Shown here piece after piece: positions 8,718 to 15,850 of a DNA stretch of 64,000 nucleotides; position 1 is the first letter of the stretch, and each line of letters begins with the position of its first letter. Under the pieces are notes generated by a model. The model was not told where the DNA came from. It did not search any database and worked only from the letters and a program-made list of their open reading frames with translations. Origin of the DNA: Maridesulfovibrio ferrireducens. Lineage in GTDB: Bacteria > Desulfobacterota > Desulfovibrionia > Desulfovibrionales > Desulfovibrionaceae. The position numbers were made by a program, and so were the translations under genes. The DNA lies in NCBI RefSeq assembly GCF_900101105.1, contig NZ_FNGA01000002.1:910797-974796 (forward strand), given 5' to 3'.

Positions 8718-11210
8718 TCAAGATTCTTTTTTCGCCCATTTCAACAAATTACCACCCAAATCCTTGGCTTCATATGCCGCTGTGTCAGCCCGCTTAAGCA
8801 TACTGACCGGAGAATCTCCATCTTCATAAACGGTCATACCGCCACTGATGGTTACTCTCCCTGAAAATTTAGTATCTATTTTCATCCGAATTCTATTCCC
8901 TATCATTTCAAGGGATTCAGGCCGGACCTCTGTAACAATCACTCCAAATTCATCTCCGCCGTATCGACACGGGAAATCCATTCCTGCTCTGAGTTCTTCC
9001 TTCAAAATAACCGCGACACTCTTCAAGACCTCATCTCCGGCCTGATGTCCTTCTGTATCATTAACTTTTTTGAACCTGTCCAAATCAAAAAACAATATAC
9101 CGACAGGCCGCCCGGTTCTTTTACTACGGGTTATTTCACGTCCGAGCATCGTGTTGAACTGAGTATGATTGAACAACTCTGTCAGCCCGTCAAAGACAGC
9201 CTGCTTTTTCAGTTTTTCTTCCAACCTTCTGATGGCAGTCATATCACGGGCGACGATCAGATATTTCTCGCCGGCACCTTCAAGTTTACTGATGACAAGT
9301 TCAAACGGTAAGCCAGTAGAATCCGTTCTTTTCATCAAAACTTCCACAACAGATTTAGGCTGCTCAAACAGTTCAGGCCCCCATCGGCCGGTAAAAGCAC
9401 CTGAAGGACTCGCTATATCAAAGAGATTACGCCCTAGAAAAATTTTGGAATAACGCGATGAAACATAATGTATATTTCCGCGAACATCGACAGTGAAAAC
9501 AACATCACGCATGGAATCAATAAGACCTTCCAGAAAATCTTTCTGCTTAAGCGCCTGAATCTGAGTTTCCGAAATTTCGCGAACATCTTCCATAATTACA
9601 GAAATGAGCCAGTCTTCACCACTTTTTTGCTTATATGCTGAGATATAAAGGCAGGCATCACGCGGGATTCCTCCCGTACGAAGTCTTACACAAAGGATTT
9701 TGCTGAAAGAAGTCTTGGAGTTATCTACAAGAAAATCAGCCCATCCCTTGCCAAGTCCAGCACCGACACCCATATTAAATAATTCGCTGAACTCCTTCGC
9801 TCCGGAAATTTCAGCTCCTCCGATAATACGTGCCATCTCATCGTTCATATCAAGAACACTGCCCTTAATATCTAAGCGGGCAATCCCGAGAGGCAGAGTT
9901 TCAAGAGTTACAGCCCGCCCTTCCAGCAAATGCTGCCTAAGACTGTAATGCTCATAAGCCTGACCGATAAATCGGAAATATAATTTTAAATCACTCTTCT
10001 CACTCTCAGAAAGCCCCGGACACAAACACCGAAACTCACCAAGGAAAACACCACGGCTGGAAATGGTTATACCATCAGTCCGCACATTCCACTTGAGGTC
10101 TTTTTTATCAACCCGTGAGAAAACCCTTTCCAGTCCAGACTCTCCGACTCTATACAAATAATATTTATCAAAATCAGGAGACTTAAGGGCAAGCTCCCAT
10201 TCATTTATATCCCAGTTAAGCTTAACATGACGCCCTATTATCCGGGAGATTGAATCCACTCCACCTTCGGCTGTAAGAAGCTCGAGGCTCATAAAATAAC
10301 TGGCTTGAAGTGTCTTTATGGAATGATTATAAAAATGGGTTCCACTCCCCCCTTCATCCATTCCCAATGTGCCGAGCATGGATTGAAATTTAGTCCGGCA
10401 AACACTTCTGAAATCTTCAATCGCTTCTTCATCCATGTCCAAAGCGTTCTGAAGCTGAACTTCAAACTGCAAAACATTAAACGGAGCAGAAGAATTGCCC
10501 AGTTCCATTTCAGCCCATTTAGTACCCAGAATTACAGCCTGAGTCGGCAAATCGAAAGAATCTAATTCCTCTAAAGAATGATGATGCAGGATAGAAGGAC
10601 ACTCAAGAGTCTTAAGTTTCCAGCGAGAAAGCAAAAGCTGACTGAGTGCTCCATGAGTCATACCCCAACTATCATTCTCAGCTTCTGCCTGACCGGAATA
10701 AGATCTTGTAACTGAATCACTTGAAAGCATCTCAGGAATTTCATCAGGAGCAGCACATCTGAGAAACAACAGAGAGATATCTTTAAGAAGACAGCAAAGA
10801 TACATTTTATCAGCATATTCAGGACAAATTCTGGAAGCAATCAATTGAGCTGAAATAGCTCCCCACACGGTGAGCATCCAATCACTGTAAATCTTGTAGT
10901 CTTGTTTCTCAAGATGGGCAGAAATATGTTTTTGAAACGAAACAGTAACCGCAAGATTCAACAACTCTCTCGTTCCCAGAACTATAGCCGCGCGCTTAAG
11001 ATCTGAAACTTCCTGTGACAAACCATAGAAAGGAGAGTTGACCAGATTAAGTATGGTAGTTGAAAGAGCCGGGTCCATGCTGATAATTTTTCCCAGCACA
11101 GAAAAATCAGGCTCAGGCTTAGCAGCCTCCTCCATCAGTTGAAGCATCACCGGAGGAAAACTTAGCTTCATCATCAGTCGTGGTGATTCAAGGATCTCGT
11201 CCAGACTCAT
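8718..11210 (-). CDS. HDOD-PAS-PAS-GGDEF signalling protein (probable diguanylate cyclase)
   Basis: An 830-residue cytoplasmic regulator without membrane segments. Residues ~10-210 form an HDOD domain (FPPVMLQLMEEAAKPEPDFS, ISMDPALSTTILNLVNSPFY, AAIVLGTRELLNLAV), followed by a ~200-residue linker, a PAS-like segment around residues 410-510, a second PAS around 545-655 and a GGDEF domain. The cyclase signature RYGGDEFGVIV is intact, and FDLDRFKKVNDTEGHQAGDE has the metal-binding Asp residues, so c-di-GMP synthesis is likely. HDOD domains occur in two-component and c-di-GMP networks. AGGAG precedes the ATG. It lies between purSL and the polyprenyl synthase gene with small gaps, but a functional link to either is not evident. 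Confidence 0.88.
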   Translation of the reverse strand: MSLDEILESPRLMMKLSFPPVMLQLMEEAAKPEPDFSVLGKIISMDPALSTTILNLVNSPFYGLSQEVSDLKRAAIVLGTRELLNLAVTVSFQKHISAHLEKQDYKIYSDWMLTVWGAISAQLIASRICPEYADKMYLCCLLKDISLLFLRCAAPDEIPEMLSSDSVTRSYSGQAEAENDSWGMTHGALSQLLLSRWKLKTLECPSILHHHSLEELDSFDLPTQAVILGTKWAEMELGNSSAPFNVLQFEVQLQNALDMDEEAIEDFRSVCRTKFQSMLGTLGMDEGGSGTHFYNHSIKTLQASYFMSLELLTAEGGVDSISRIIGRHVKLNWDINEWELALKSPDFDKYYLYRVGESGLERVFSRVDKKDLKWNVRTDGITISSRGVFLGEFRCLCPGLSESEKSDLKLYFRFIGQAYEHYSLRQHLLEGRAVTLETLPLGIARLDIKGSVLDMNDEMARIIGGAEISGAKEFSELFNMGVGAGLGKGWADFLVDNSKTSFSKILCVRLRTGGIPRDACLYISAYKQKSGEDWLISVIMEDVREISETQIQALKQKDFLEGLIDSMRDVVFTVDVRGNIHYVSSRYSKIFLGRNLFDIASPSGAFTGRWGPELFEQPKSVVEVLMKRTDSTGLPFELVISKLEGAGEKYLIVARDMTAIRRLEEKLKKQAVFDGLTELFNHTQFNTMLGREITRSKRTGRPVGILFFDLDRFKKVNDTEGHQAGDEVLKSVAVILKEELRAGMDFPCRYGGDEFGVIVTEVRPESLEMIGNRIRMKIDTKFSGRVTISGGMTVYEDGDSPVSMLKRADTAAYEAKDLGGNLLKWAKKES

Positions 11211-11239
11211 AGGTCGCGGCTCCTGTTTTTAAACTACAC

Positions 11240-12208
11240 CTACTTACGGCGGGTCAAAACAAAGTCGGCGGACAGCTTGAGAACTCGGCTTTCAACACTG
11301 TCAGACAATGGAGTCAGACAGGCTTTAGCCTTTTCAATGTATTCGGCTGCGGATTGCCTTGTTTTTGTTCCCAACCCATGCGCACGGATACTTTCAAGCA
11401 CTTCATCCCGCCTAGCATCAGAAAGAGTACGATTTTTAATCTCAGCAAGCAAAGATTCAGCTTCCTTATCCTCTAACATCTCAAGATAGAGAATTAAAGG
11501 TAAAGTAACCTTGCCTTCTTTCAAATCTCCGCCTTCCGGCTTACCTGTATCTCCGACAGGAGATTCATAATCAAGAGCATCGTCAACCAGTTGAAAAGCA
11601 ATGCCCATATTAAGGCCAAAATCTCCGAGAGCGTCTTCAAGTTCTGTGTCGTCACAAGCAACAGCTGCCCCGATGCGACATGAAGCTTCAAGAAGCCTTG
11701 CAGTTTTACCTATGATAATATCCATATATATATCACGGTCCACTTTCGGCTCTGAAATATGTGCTATTTCCCGAATTTCTCCTTCTGCTGTGGACATTAT
11801 CGCTGAAGCCAGAATCGAGCTTATACGGGATTTTCCGTAATCAGCGCCGATTAAATTGGCAAGAGCAAGAAGAACATCCCCGGCAAGAACGGTCTCTGTA
11901 ATACCGAAAACAAGATGTGAAGCCGTAACTCCCCTTCTCAGATCAGCGTCATCTAGTATGTCGTCATGAAGCAAGGTTGCAGCGTGCAGCAGCTCAAGCG
12001 AGCTTGCTAAAGGATAAATATCTTCCTTTGAATATCCTAAAGCCCGGGCAGAAAGTATGGTGAGAATCGGACGTATCCGTTTACCGGGAGCAAGCAGTAC
12101 ATGCTTCGCAACCCCCTTTACCAACCCCTCAAGCTTATCGGTCTCTTCATCCAAAAAACCGTTTATCTTAGGCAACTCTTGTTCAAAATAGGCTAATAAC
12201 TCAGTCAT
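11240..12208 (-). CDS. ispB: Long-chain polyprenyl diphosphate synthase (menaquinone side chain)
   Basis: A 322-residue trans-prenyltransferase from the ATG at 12208 (the frame extends to 12253, but this start gives the normal N-terminus MTELLAYFEQELPKI). Both aspartate-rich motifs are present: LLHDDILDDADLRRG and QLVDDALDYESPVGDTGKP, which bind allylic diphosphate through Mg2+. The enzyme adds IPP units to FPP to make the quinone tail. Directly upstream lies futalosine hydrolase, and menG is close by, so a menaquinone role is favoured over other isoprenoids. The shorter-chain IspA paralogue is at 32.2 kb. Chain length cannot be read safely. Confidence 0.88.
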   Translation of the reverse strand: MTELLAYFEQELPKINGFLDEETDKLEGLVKGVAKHVLLAPGKRIRPILTILSARALGYSKEDIYPLASSLELLHAATLLHDDILDDADLRRGVTASHLVFGITETVLAGDVLLALANLIGADYGKSRISSILASAIMSTAEGEIREIAHISEPKVDRDIYMDIIIGKTARLLEASCRIGAAVACDDTELEDALGDFGLNMGIAFQLVDDALDYESPVGDTGKPEGGDLKEGKVTLPLILYLEMLEDKEAESLLAEIKNRTLSDARRDEVLESIRAHGLGTKTRQSAAEYIEKAKACLTPLSDSVESRVLKLSADFVLTRRK

Positions 12209-12267
12209 CCGCGTATGAATTATCCCAGTTGTGAGTGGAAAGAAGCACAGCAAAAAATCGGGCGGTT

Positions 12268-12966
12268 TTACTTAACCAATGCAGAGCAAATTCGGCCGAG
12301 TTCGGCTAAAGCTCCCAGCAAATCCCAATCTTTACGGTCTCTTGATCCCACAAGGTTCGATACAGTTCGCACCTGACATACGGGTATACCCGAAAGAGTA
12401 CATCCATACGCGGTTGCAAAACCTTCCATATTTTCTATATCCGCCCCAAACTCAGTTTTGAGTCTTAAGGCTTCATCCGCCGTTGCAGTAACTCCGCTTA
12501 CTGTTAAGGAAACAGCTTCGGGCAGTTTTTCAAATCGGTCAAGCACTGACTTTTTAAGAGCACTGCCTGAAAAAAGATCAACTCTGTCCCATATCGGTTT
12601 ATTATCTACTTCAGCCAGACTGAAACCAAGCCCTTTCGGGTCGACATCTTTTTCTTTCTTAAGTCCGTATTCCGGCCAGATCTCTGTTTTTACAACGCAT
12701 GCAGATCCAACAGGAAAACGTTCCGGATCGAAGGTTCCTGCCACTCCGGCAAGAACAACAAGCTCTATTTCATATTTTGCAAGAGTTTGTCCCAATGCAA
12801 AAGCCGAATTAATAATTCCAATACCGGTAACCAGCAATAAACCTGATTTGCCACGAAAATCAAAAGGAACCGCAACTCCCTGCTTTAACGCAGGCAATAT
12901 GCACACTCCGCCAAGGGCGGCTTTCATTTCCTTTACAGTCGCAGTGACAAAAAGAATAGTTTTCAC
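12268..12966 (-). CDS. mqnB: Futalosine hydrolase
   Basis: A 232-residue nucleoside-phosphorylase-fold enzyme that releases hypoxanthine from futalosine to give dehypoxanthine futalosine in the futalosine route to menaquinone. Visible features are the N-terminal FVTATVKEMKAAL, the loop VTGIGIINSAFALGQTLAKY, and the active-site region FGADIENMEGFATAYGC with the ENMEG substrate-binding motif, then QVRTVSNLVGSRDR. The start is GTG at 12966, with GGAG 12 bases upstream; no suitable ATG lies nearby. It starts five bases after the upstream sugar dehydrogenase gene and is followed after 59 bases by ispB. Relation to MTA/SAH nucleosidase is evident, but the context supports MqnB. Confidence 0.85.
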   Translation of the reverse strand: MKTILFVTATVKEMKAALGGVCILPALKQGVAVPFDFRGKSGLLLVTGIGIINSAFALGQTLAKYEIELVVLAGVAGTFDPERFPVGSACVVKTEIWPEYGLKKEKDVDPKGLGFSLAEVDNKPIWDRVDLFSGSALKKSVLDRFEKLPEAVSLTVSGVTATADEALRLKTEFGADIENMEGFATAYGCTLSGIPVCQVRTVSNLVGSRDRKDWDLLGALAELGRICSALVK

Positions 12967-12971
12967 AGACT

Positions 12972-14282
12972 TTAAAGTCTCCAGAATCTAATTCCGGCTT
13001 TAGTCAATTCATCCCGGTCAAAGAAACATTTTACATCAATGACCAGAGCATTCTCAGGCTTTCTGAACCAGCTCTTAATTTCATCAAAACCGAGACTGTG
13101 GTATTCCTTATGTGAAACAGCAAGAATAAGCGCATCAAGGCCTTTAAACTCAGAAAAAGGTACTGTTTCCAGTCCGTATTCTTCTACAGCTTCCTTCGGA
13201 TCAGCATAAGGATCATGAACAAGAACATTCACACCGAAAGAACGTAATTCTTCAACAACGTCAACGACTTTGGTGTTACGCAGATCAGGAACATTTTCCT
13301 TAAAAGTCAGACCGAGGATACCGACTTTAGCGTTTTTAACTTTGCTGTCTCCATCAATCATCTGTTTGATTGTGGTTTCAGCTAAAAATTTACCAACAGA
13401 GTCATTGATTTTACGTCCGGCAAGAATAACCTGCGGATGATGACCAAGAGCTTCTGCCTTTGTTGTGAGATAATAAGGATCAACTCCGATACAATGACCA
13501 CCGACTAAACCTGGACGAAACGGAAGAAAGTTCCATTTTGTTCCGGCAGCTTCAAGCACATCAAGAGTATCAATACCCAGACGGTCAAAAATCATGGAAA
13601 GCTCATTCATCAATGCGATGTTAAGATCACGCTGAGTATTTTCAATAACTTTGGCGGCTTCAGCAACTTTAATACACGAAGCTCTGTGAGTTCCGGCAGT
13701 AACAATGGTCGAGTATAAATTATCAAGAAGTTCAGTAACTTCATCAGAACTACCGGCTACAACCTTTACGATTGTCTGCAAGGTATGTTCTCTGTCGCCC
13801 GGATTGATTCTTTCAGGTGAATAGCCGACTCCGAATTCTTTCTGATATTCAAGACCAGACTCTTTTTCAAGAATAGGAATGCAGATGTCTTCGGTAAGAC
13901 CGGGATAGACTGTTGATTCGTATACAACAATTGTCCCTTCAGACATGTTTTGACCGACCATGGTGGACGCGCCTACGACCGGACGAAGGTCAGGATTGCG
14001 TGCTTCATCAATCGGAGTAGGCACAGCAATGATAATAATCCCTGCCTTTTTAAGGTCTGCGGGATTACTGCTGAATTCTACAAAATTATGAAAGTCTGTT
14101 TCAAGAACTTCAGCAGTGCGGTCATAGCCAGTGCGAAGTTCACTTATACGCTGTTCAGAAATATCCAGCCCCAAGACATTAAAATGACGTCCTAGAGCAA
14201 CAGCCAGAGGCAGTCCTACATAACCAAGCCCGACGACTGCAACATAAGTTTTCTTATCTTTAATATCTTCAAATTTTATCAT
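12972..14282 (-). CDS. tviB: UDP-N-acetylhexosamine 6-dehydrogenase (TviB/WbpA type)
   Basis: A 436-residue member of the UDP-glucose/GDP-mannose dehydrogenase family. It has the N-terminal NAD-binding turn VVGLGYVGLPLAVALG, the middle segment SPERINPGDREHTLQ, the catalytic cysteine in PGLVGGHCIGVDPYYL, and a C-terminal UDP-binding domain (GLTFKENVPDLRNTKVVD). These enzymes oxidise C6 of UDP-sugars in two NAD-dependent steps for capsule or O-antigen synthesis. SPERINPGD and GGHCIGVDPYYL are typical of the Vi-antigen/WbpA group. No other sugar genes are nearby; it sits in front of mqnB, probably co-transcribed. Exact UDP-sugar not certain. Confidence 0.88.
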   Translation of the reverse strand: MIKFEDIKDKKTYVAVVGLGYVGLPLAVALGRHFNVLGLDISEQRISELRTGYDRTAEVLETDFHNFVEFSSNPADLKKAGIIIIAVPTPIDEARNPDLRPVVGASTMVGQNMSEGTIVVYESTVYPGLTEDICIPILEKESGLEYQKEFGVGYSPERINPGDREHTLQTIVKVVAGSSDEVTELLDNLYSTIVTAGTHRASCIKVAEAAKVIENTQRDLNIALMNELSMIFDRLGIDTLDVLEAAGTKWNFLPFRPGLVGGHCIGVDPYYLTTKAEALGHHPQVILAGRKINDSVGKFLAETTIKQMIDGDSKVKNAKVGILGLTFKENVPDLRNTKVVDVVEELRSFGVNVLVHDPYADPKEAVEEYGLETVPFSEFKGLDALILAVSHKEYHSLGFDEIKSWFRKPENALVIDVKCFFDRDELTKAGIRFWRL

Positions 14283-14389
14283 AACATCATGTCCTTTAAT
14301 GTTTTTCCGGAAAAACGGATACCGACAACTCTATTCATTACTTAATAACTAAAATTTTTATCAACAAACTACTGACAGAGGGGTAGACA

Positions 14390-14632
14390 ATGTGTGGCAG
14401 CCCATATAAAACTGCTGCTATTATGAATATTGACTGGTCTTTTCTGCTATCAGCCCTAGGCTTGGCCTTCATTCTTGAAGGAATTCCATACTTTTTGTTT
14501 TCTGAGCGTATGCCCAGAATTCTAATTTCTATTATCGAAAGAGGCCCGAAACAATTACGTATTCTGGGTCTTATCGCAATGATCTTCGGATTATTGCTGA
14601 TCTCTTTCGGACAATCTCTCGCAGAACTCTGA
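14390..14632 (+). CDS. Small two-helix membrane protein, DUF2065/YjeT-like
   Basis: An 80-residue protein with two hydrophobic segments separated by a charged turn. The core (LAFILEGIPYFLFSERMPR ... LRILGLIAMIFGLLLISFG) matches the DUF2065 pattern of a Glu-Gly in helix one and a Gly-rich second helix. The start at 14390 is chosen because GAGGGG lies nine bases upstream; the ATG at 14423 would give a family-typical ~69 residues but has no ribosome site. Function of the family is unknown. It is convergent with menG, whose stop lies five bases away. Confidence 0.7.
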   Translation: MCGSPYKTAAIMNIDWSFLLSALGLAFILEGIPYFLFSERMPRILISIIERGPKQLRILGLIAMIFGLLLISFGQSLAEL

Positions 14633-14637
14633 CGACT

Positions 14638-15372
14638 TTATTCTGCCGGCTTTTCAGCCACATGAATATATACAATACCGGAAAGCAACGGAATAAACAT
14701 AACTCGGCCGAACCCTGAGTTACGAAGCTCTGTGCCCAAAGTTCTTTCATCCGGAAAAGAACGGATTGTATCTGCCAAATAAGTATAGGCTCCGGAATCG
14801 CCTGATACAACCTTTCCCAAGAGCGGAAGGATTCTATTCAAATAAAAATTATAGAACCCTTTCCATATACGTTTGCGTCCAGAACCGAATTCAAGAATAC
14901 AGAATCTGGCACCGGGTTTCAGTGTTCGCAAAATCTCTTTATAAGCTTCTTCACGAGGAAGAATATTGCGAATTCCAAACGCGATAGTTGCTCCGTCAAG
15001 ACAGGAATCCGGCAGCGGAAGTTTCTTTCCGTCAGCCTGTACGGCGGCAATAGAAGTCCCTCTGGTGTGCTCATGCTTTCCGTCGAGCTTCTTAGACTTA
15101 CCACAAGCAAGCATAGGAAAAGCAAAATCCATAGCTAGAATTTTAATGTCCGGATACTGTTTCTTCAGCTCCACAGAAACATCAAGAGTTCCGGCAGCAA
15201 GGTCAAGTACCAAACCGTTCTTAGCCGGACGGACTAGCTTTACCAGCCTATACCGCCAGTAAATATCCTGCCCCGCGCTCAAAGCGTGGTTCAAAAAATC
15301 ATACCATCCGGCAATGCGCCCAAACATGGCCGCAACTTTTTTACCGTGCTCCTGGTGTGTCTGATCCTGCAT
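14638..15372 (-). CDS. menG: Demethylmenaquinone methyltransferase MenG (UbiE family)
   Basis: A 244-residue SAM-dependent methyltransferase carrying out the last step of menaquinone synthesis. It opens with the family pattern VAAMFGRIAGWYDFLNHALS, then the SAM-binding site VLDLAAGTLDVSVEL, and the second signature FGIRNILPREEAYKEILRTLKPGA. The ATG begins immediately after the stop codon of the preceding 61-residue gene, so the two are translationally coupled. The pathway fits mqnB and ispB nearby. Bacteria lacking oxygen respiration use this family for menaquinone rather than ubiquinone. Confidence 0.9.
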   Translation of the reverse strand: MQDQTHQEHGKKVAAMFGRIAGWYDFLNHALSAGQDIYWRYRLVKLVRPAKNGLVLDLAAGTLDVSVELKKQYPDIKILAMDFAFPMLACGKSKKLDGKHEHTRGTSIAAVQADGKKLPLPDSCLDGATIAFGIRNILPREEAYKEILRTLKPGARFCILEFGSGRKRIWKGFYNFYLNRILPLLGKVVSGDSGAYTYLADTIRSFPDERTLGTELRNSGFGRVMFIPLLSGIVYIHVAEKPAE

Positions 15373-15558
15373 CTACTCAGATTCTCCGCTAGCGTCTTTC
15401 GGCTTACTTTGCTGCTGCAATCTGACAGATGCTATAACATCGGCATAAATTGAACTGAAAGTCTCAGAAAAATTAGAAGGAGAAATTCTTCCCACTTCAA
15501 TAAATTTCACTACGATTTCCTTAGTTACCTGCAAAGCCTGCTTCTCAATTTTATCCAT
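15373..15558 (-). CDS. Conserved-looking 61-residue protein coupled to menG, unknown function
   Basis: The ATG at 15558 is chosen because a strong AGGAGG lies upstream; the open frame before it runs through a terminator hairpin. The product (MDKIEKQALQVTKEIVVKF, then IEVGRISPSNFSETFSSIYA) is predicted helical and soluble, with a polar tail. I do not assign a family, though similar short proteins with an FIEVGRISP-type core occur in Desulfovibrio as far as I recall. The stop codon abuts the menG ATG. A regulatory or scaffolding role next to menG is only a guess. Confidence 0.65.
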   Translation of the reverse strand: MDKIEKQALQVTKEIVVKFIEVGRISPSNFSETFSSIYADVIASVRLQQQSKPKDASGESE

Positions 15559-15580
15559 AATATGCCTCCTGCTTACGCTG

Positions 15581-15748
15581 AAAAAACCCCGCCCGGGGGA
15601 AATGGCCACGACCTCCACAGGTAGGGCTACCGGGCGGGTAAAAAGAAAAAAACTGGAAAGCCCCTCTCTTTTGAGAGGCTCTTTAACATGAGACCCCTAT
15701 TTAGTCGACCCGCTTATTTACCCCTAAATAGGAATTAAAAACCTGTGG
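15581..15748 (-). ncRNA. Structured leader or small RNA ahead of the 61-residue gene and menG
   Basis: Read on the minus strand: CCACAGGT (15741-15748); a perfect nine-base stem CCTATTTAG/CTAAATAGG (15724-15732 with 15696-15704) around a 19-base loop; a second hairpin at 15657-15684 followed by a T-rich run; and a GC-rich hairpin (15630-15639 with 15586-15596) followed by six T at 15581-15586. The last hairpin is a terminator placed just before the ribosome site of the next gene. ACCTGTGG in its loop (15615-15622) is exactly complementary to the first segment, allowing an alternative fold. The look is of an attenuator or riboswitch; no known class was recognised. Confidence 0.5.
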
Positions 15749-15788
15749 AAAGAGCAATAAACCTTAATAATTAAGACACATAAACTAA

Positions 15789-15823
15789 AACGGCCCGCTG
15801 GAAAATTACTCCAGCGGGCCGTT
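15789..15823 (-). terminator. Terminator after the acidic repeat protein gene
   Basis: Perfect 14-base stem AACGGCCCGCTGGA with its complement and a seven-base loop, followed on the minus strand by a T-rich run, just after the stop at 15851. Confidence 0.88.
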
Positions 15824-15850
15824 AAATTAATCTGTATTTTTTTAGCTTGT

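Noticed and set aside
15581..15748. 6S RNA or SRP RNA as identity of the structured leader
   Set aside because: No SRP core GGUCAGG-GGAAG motif, and ends do not pair to close a 6S-like rod.
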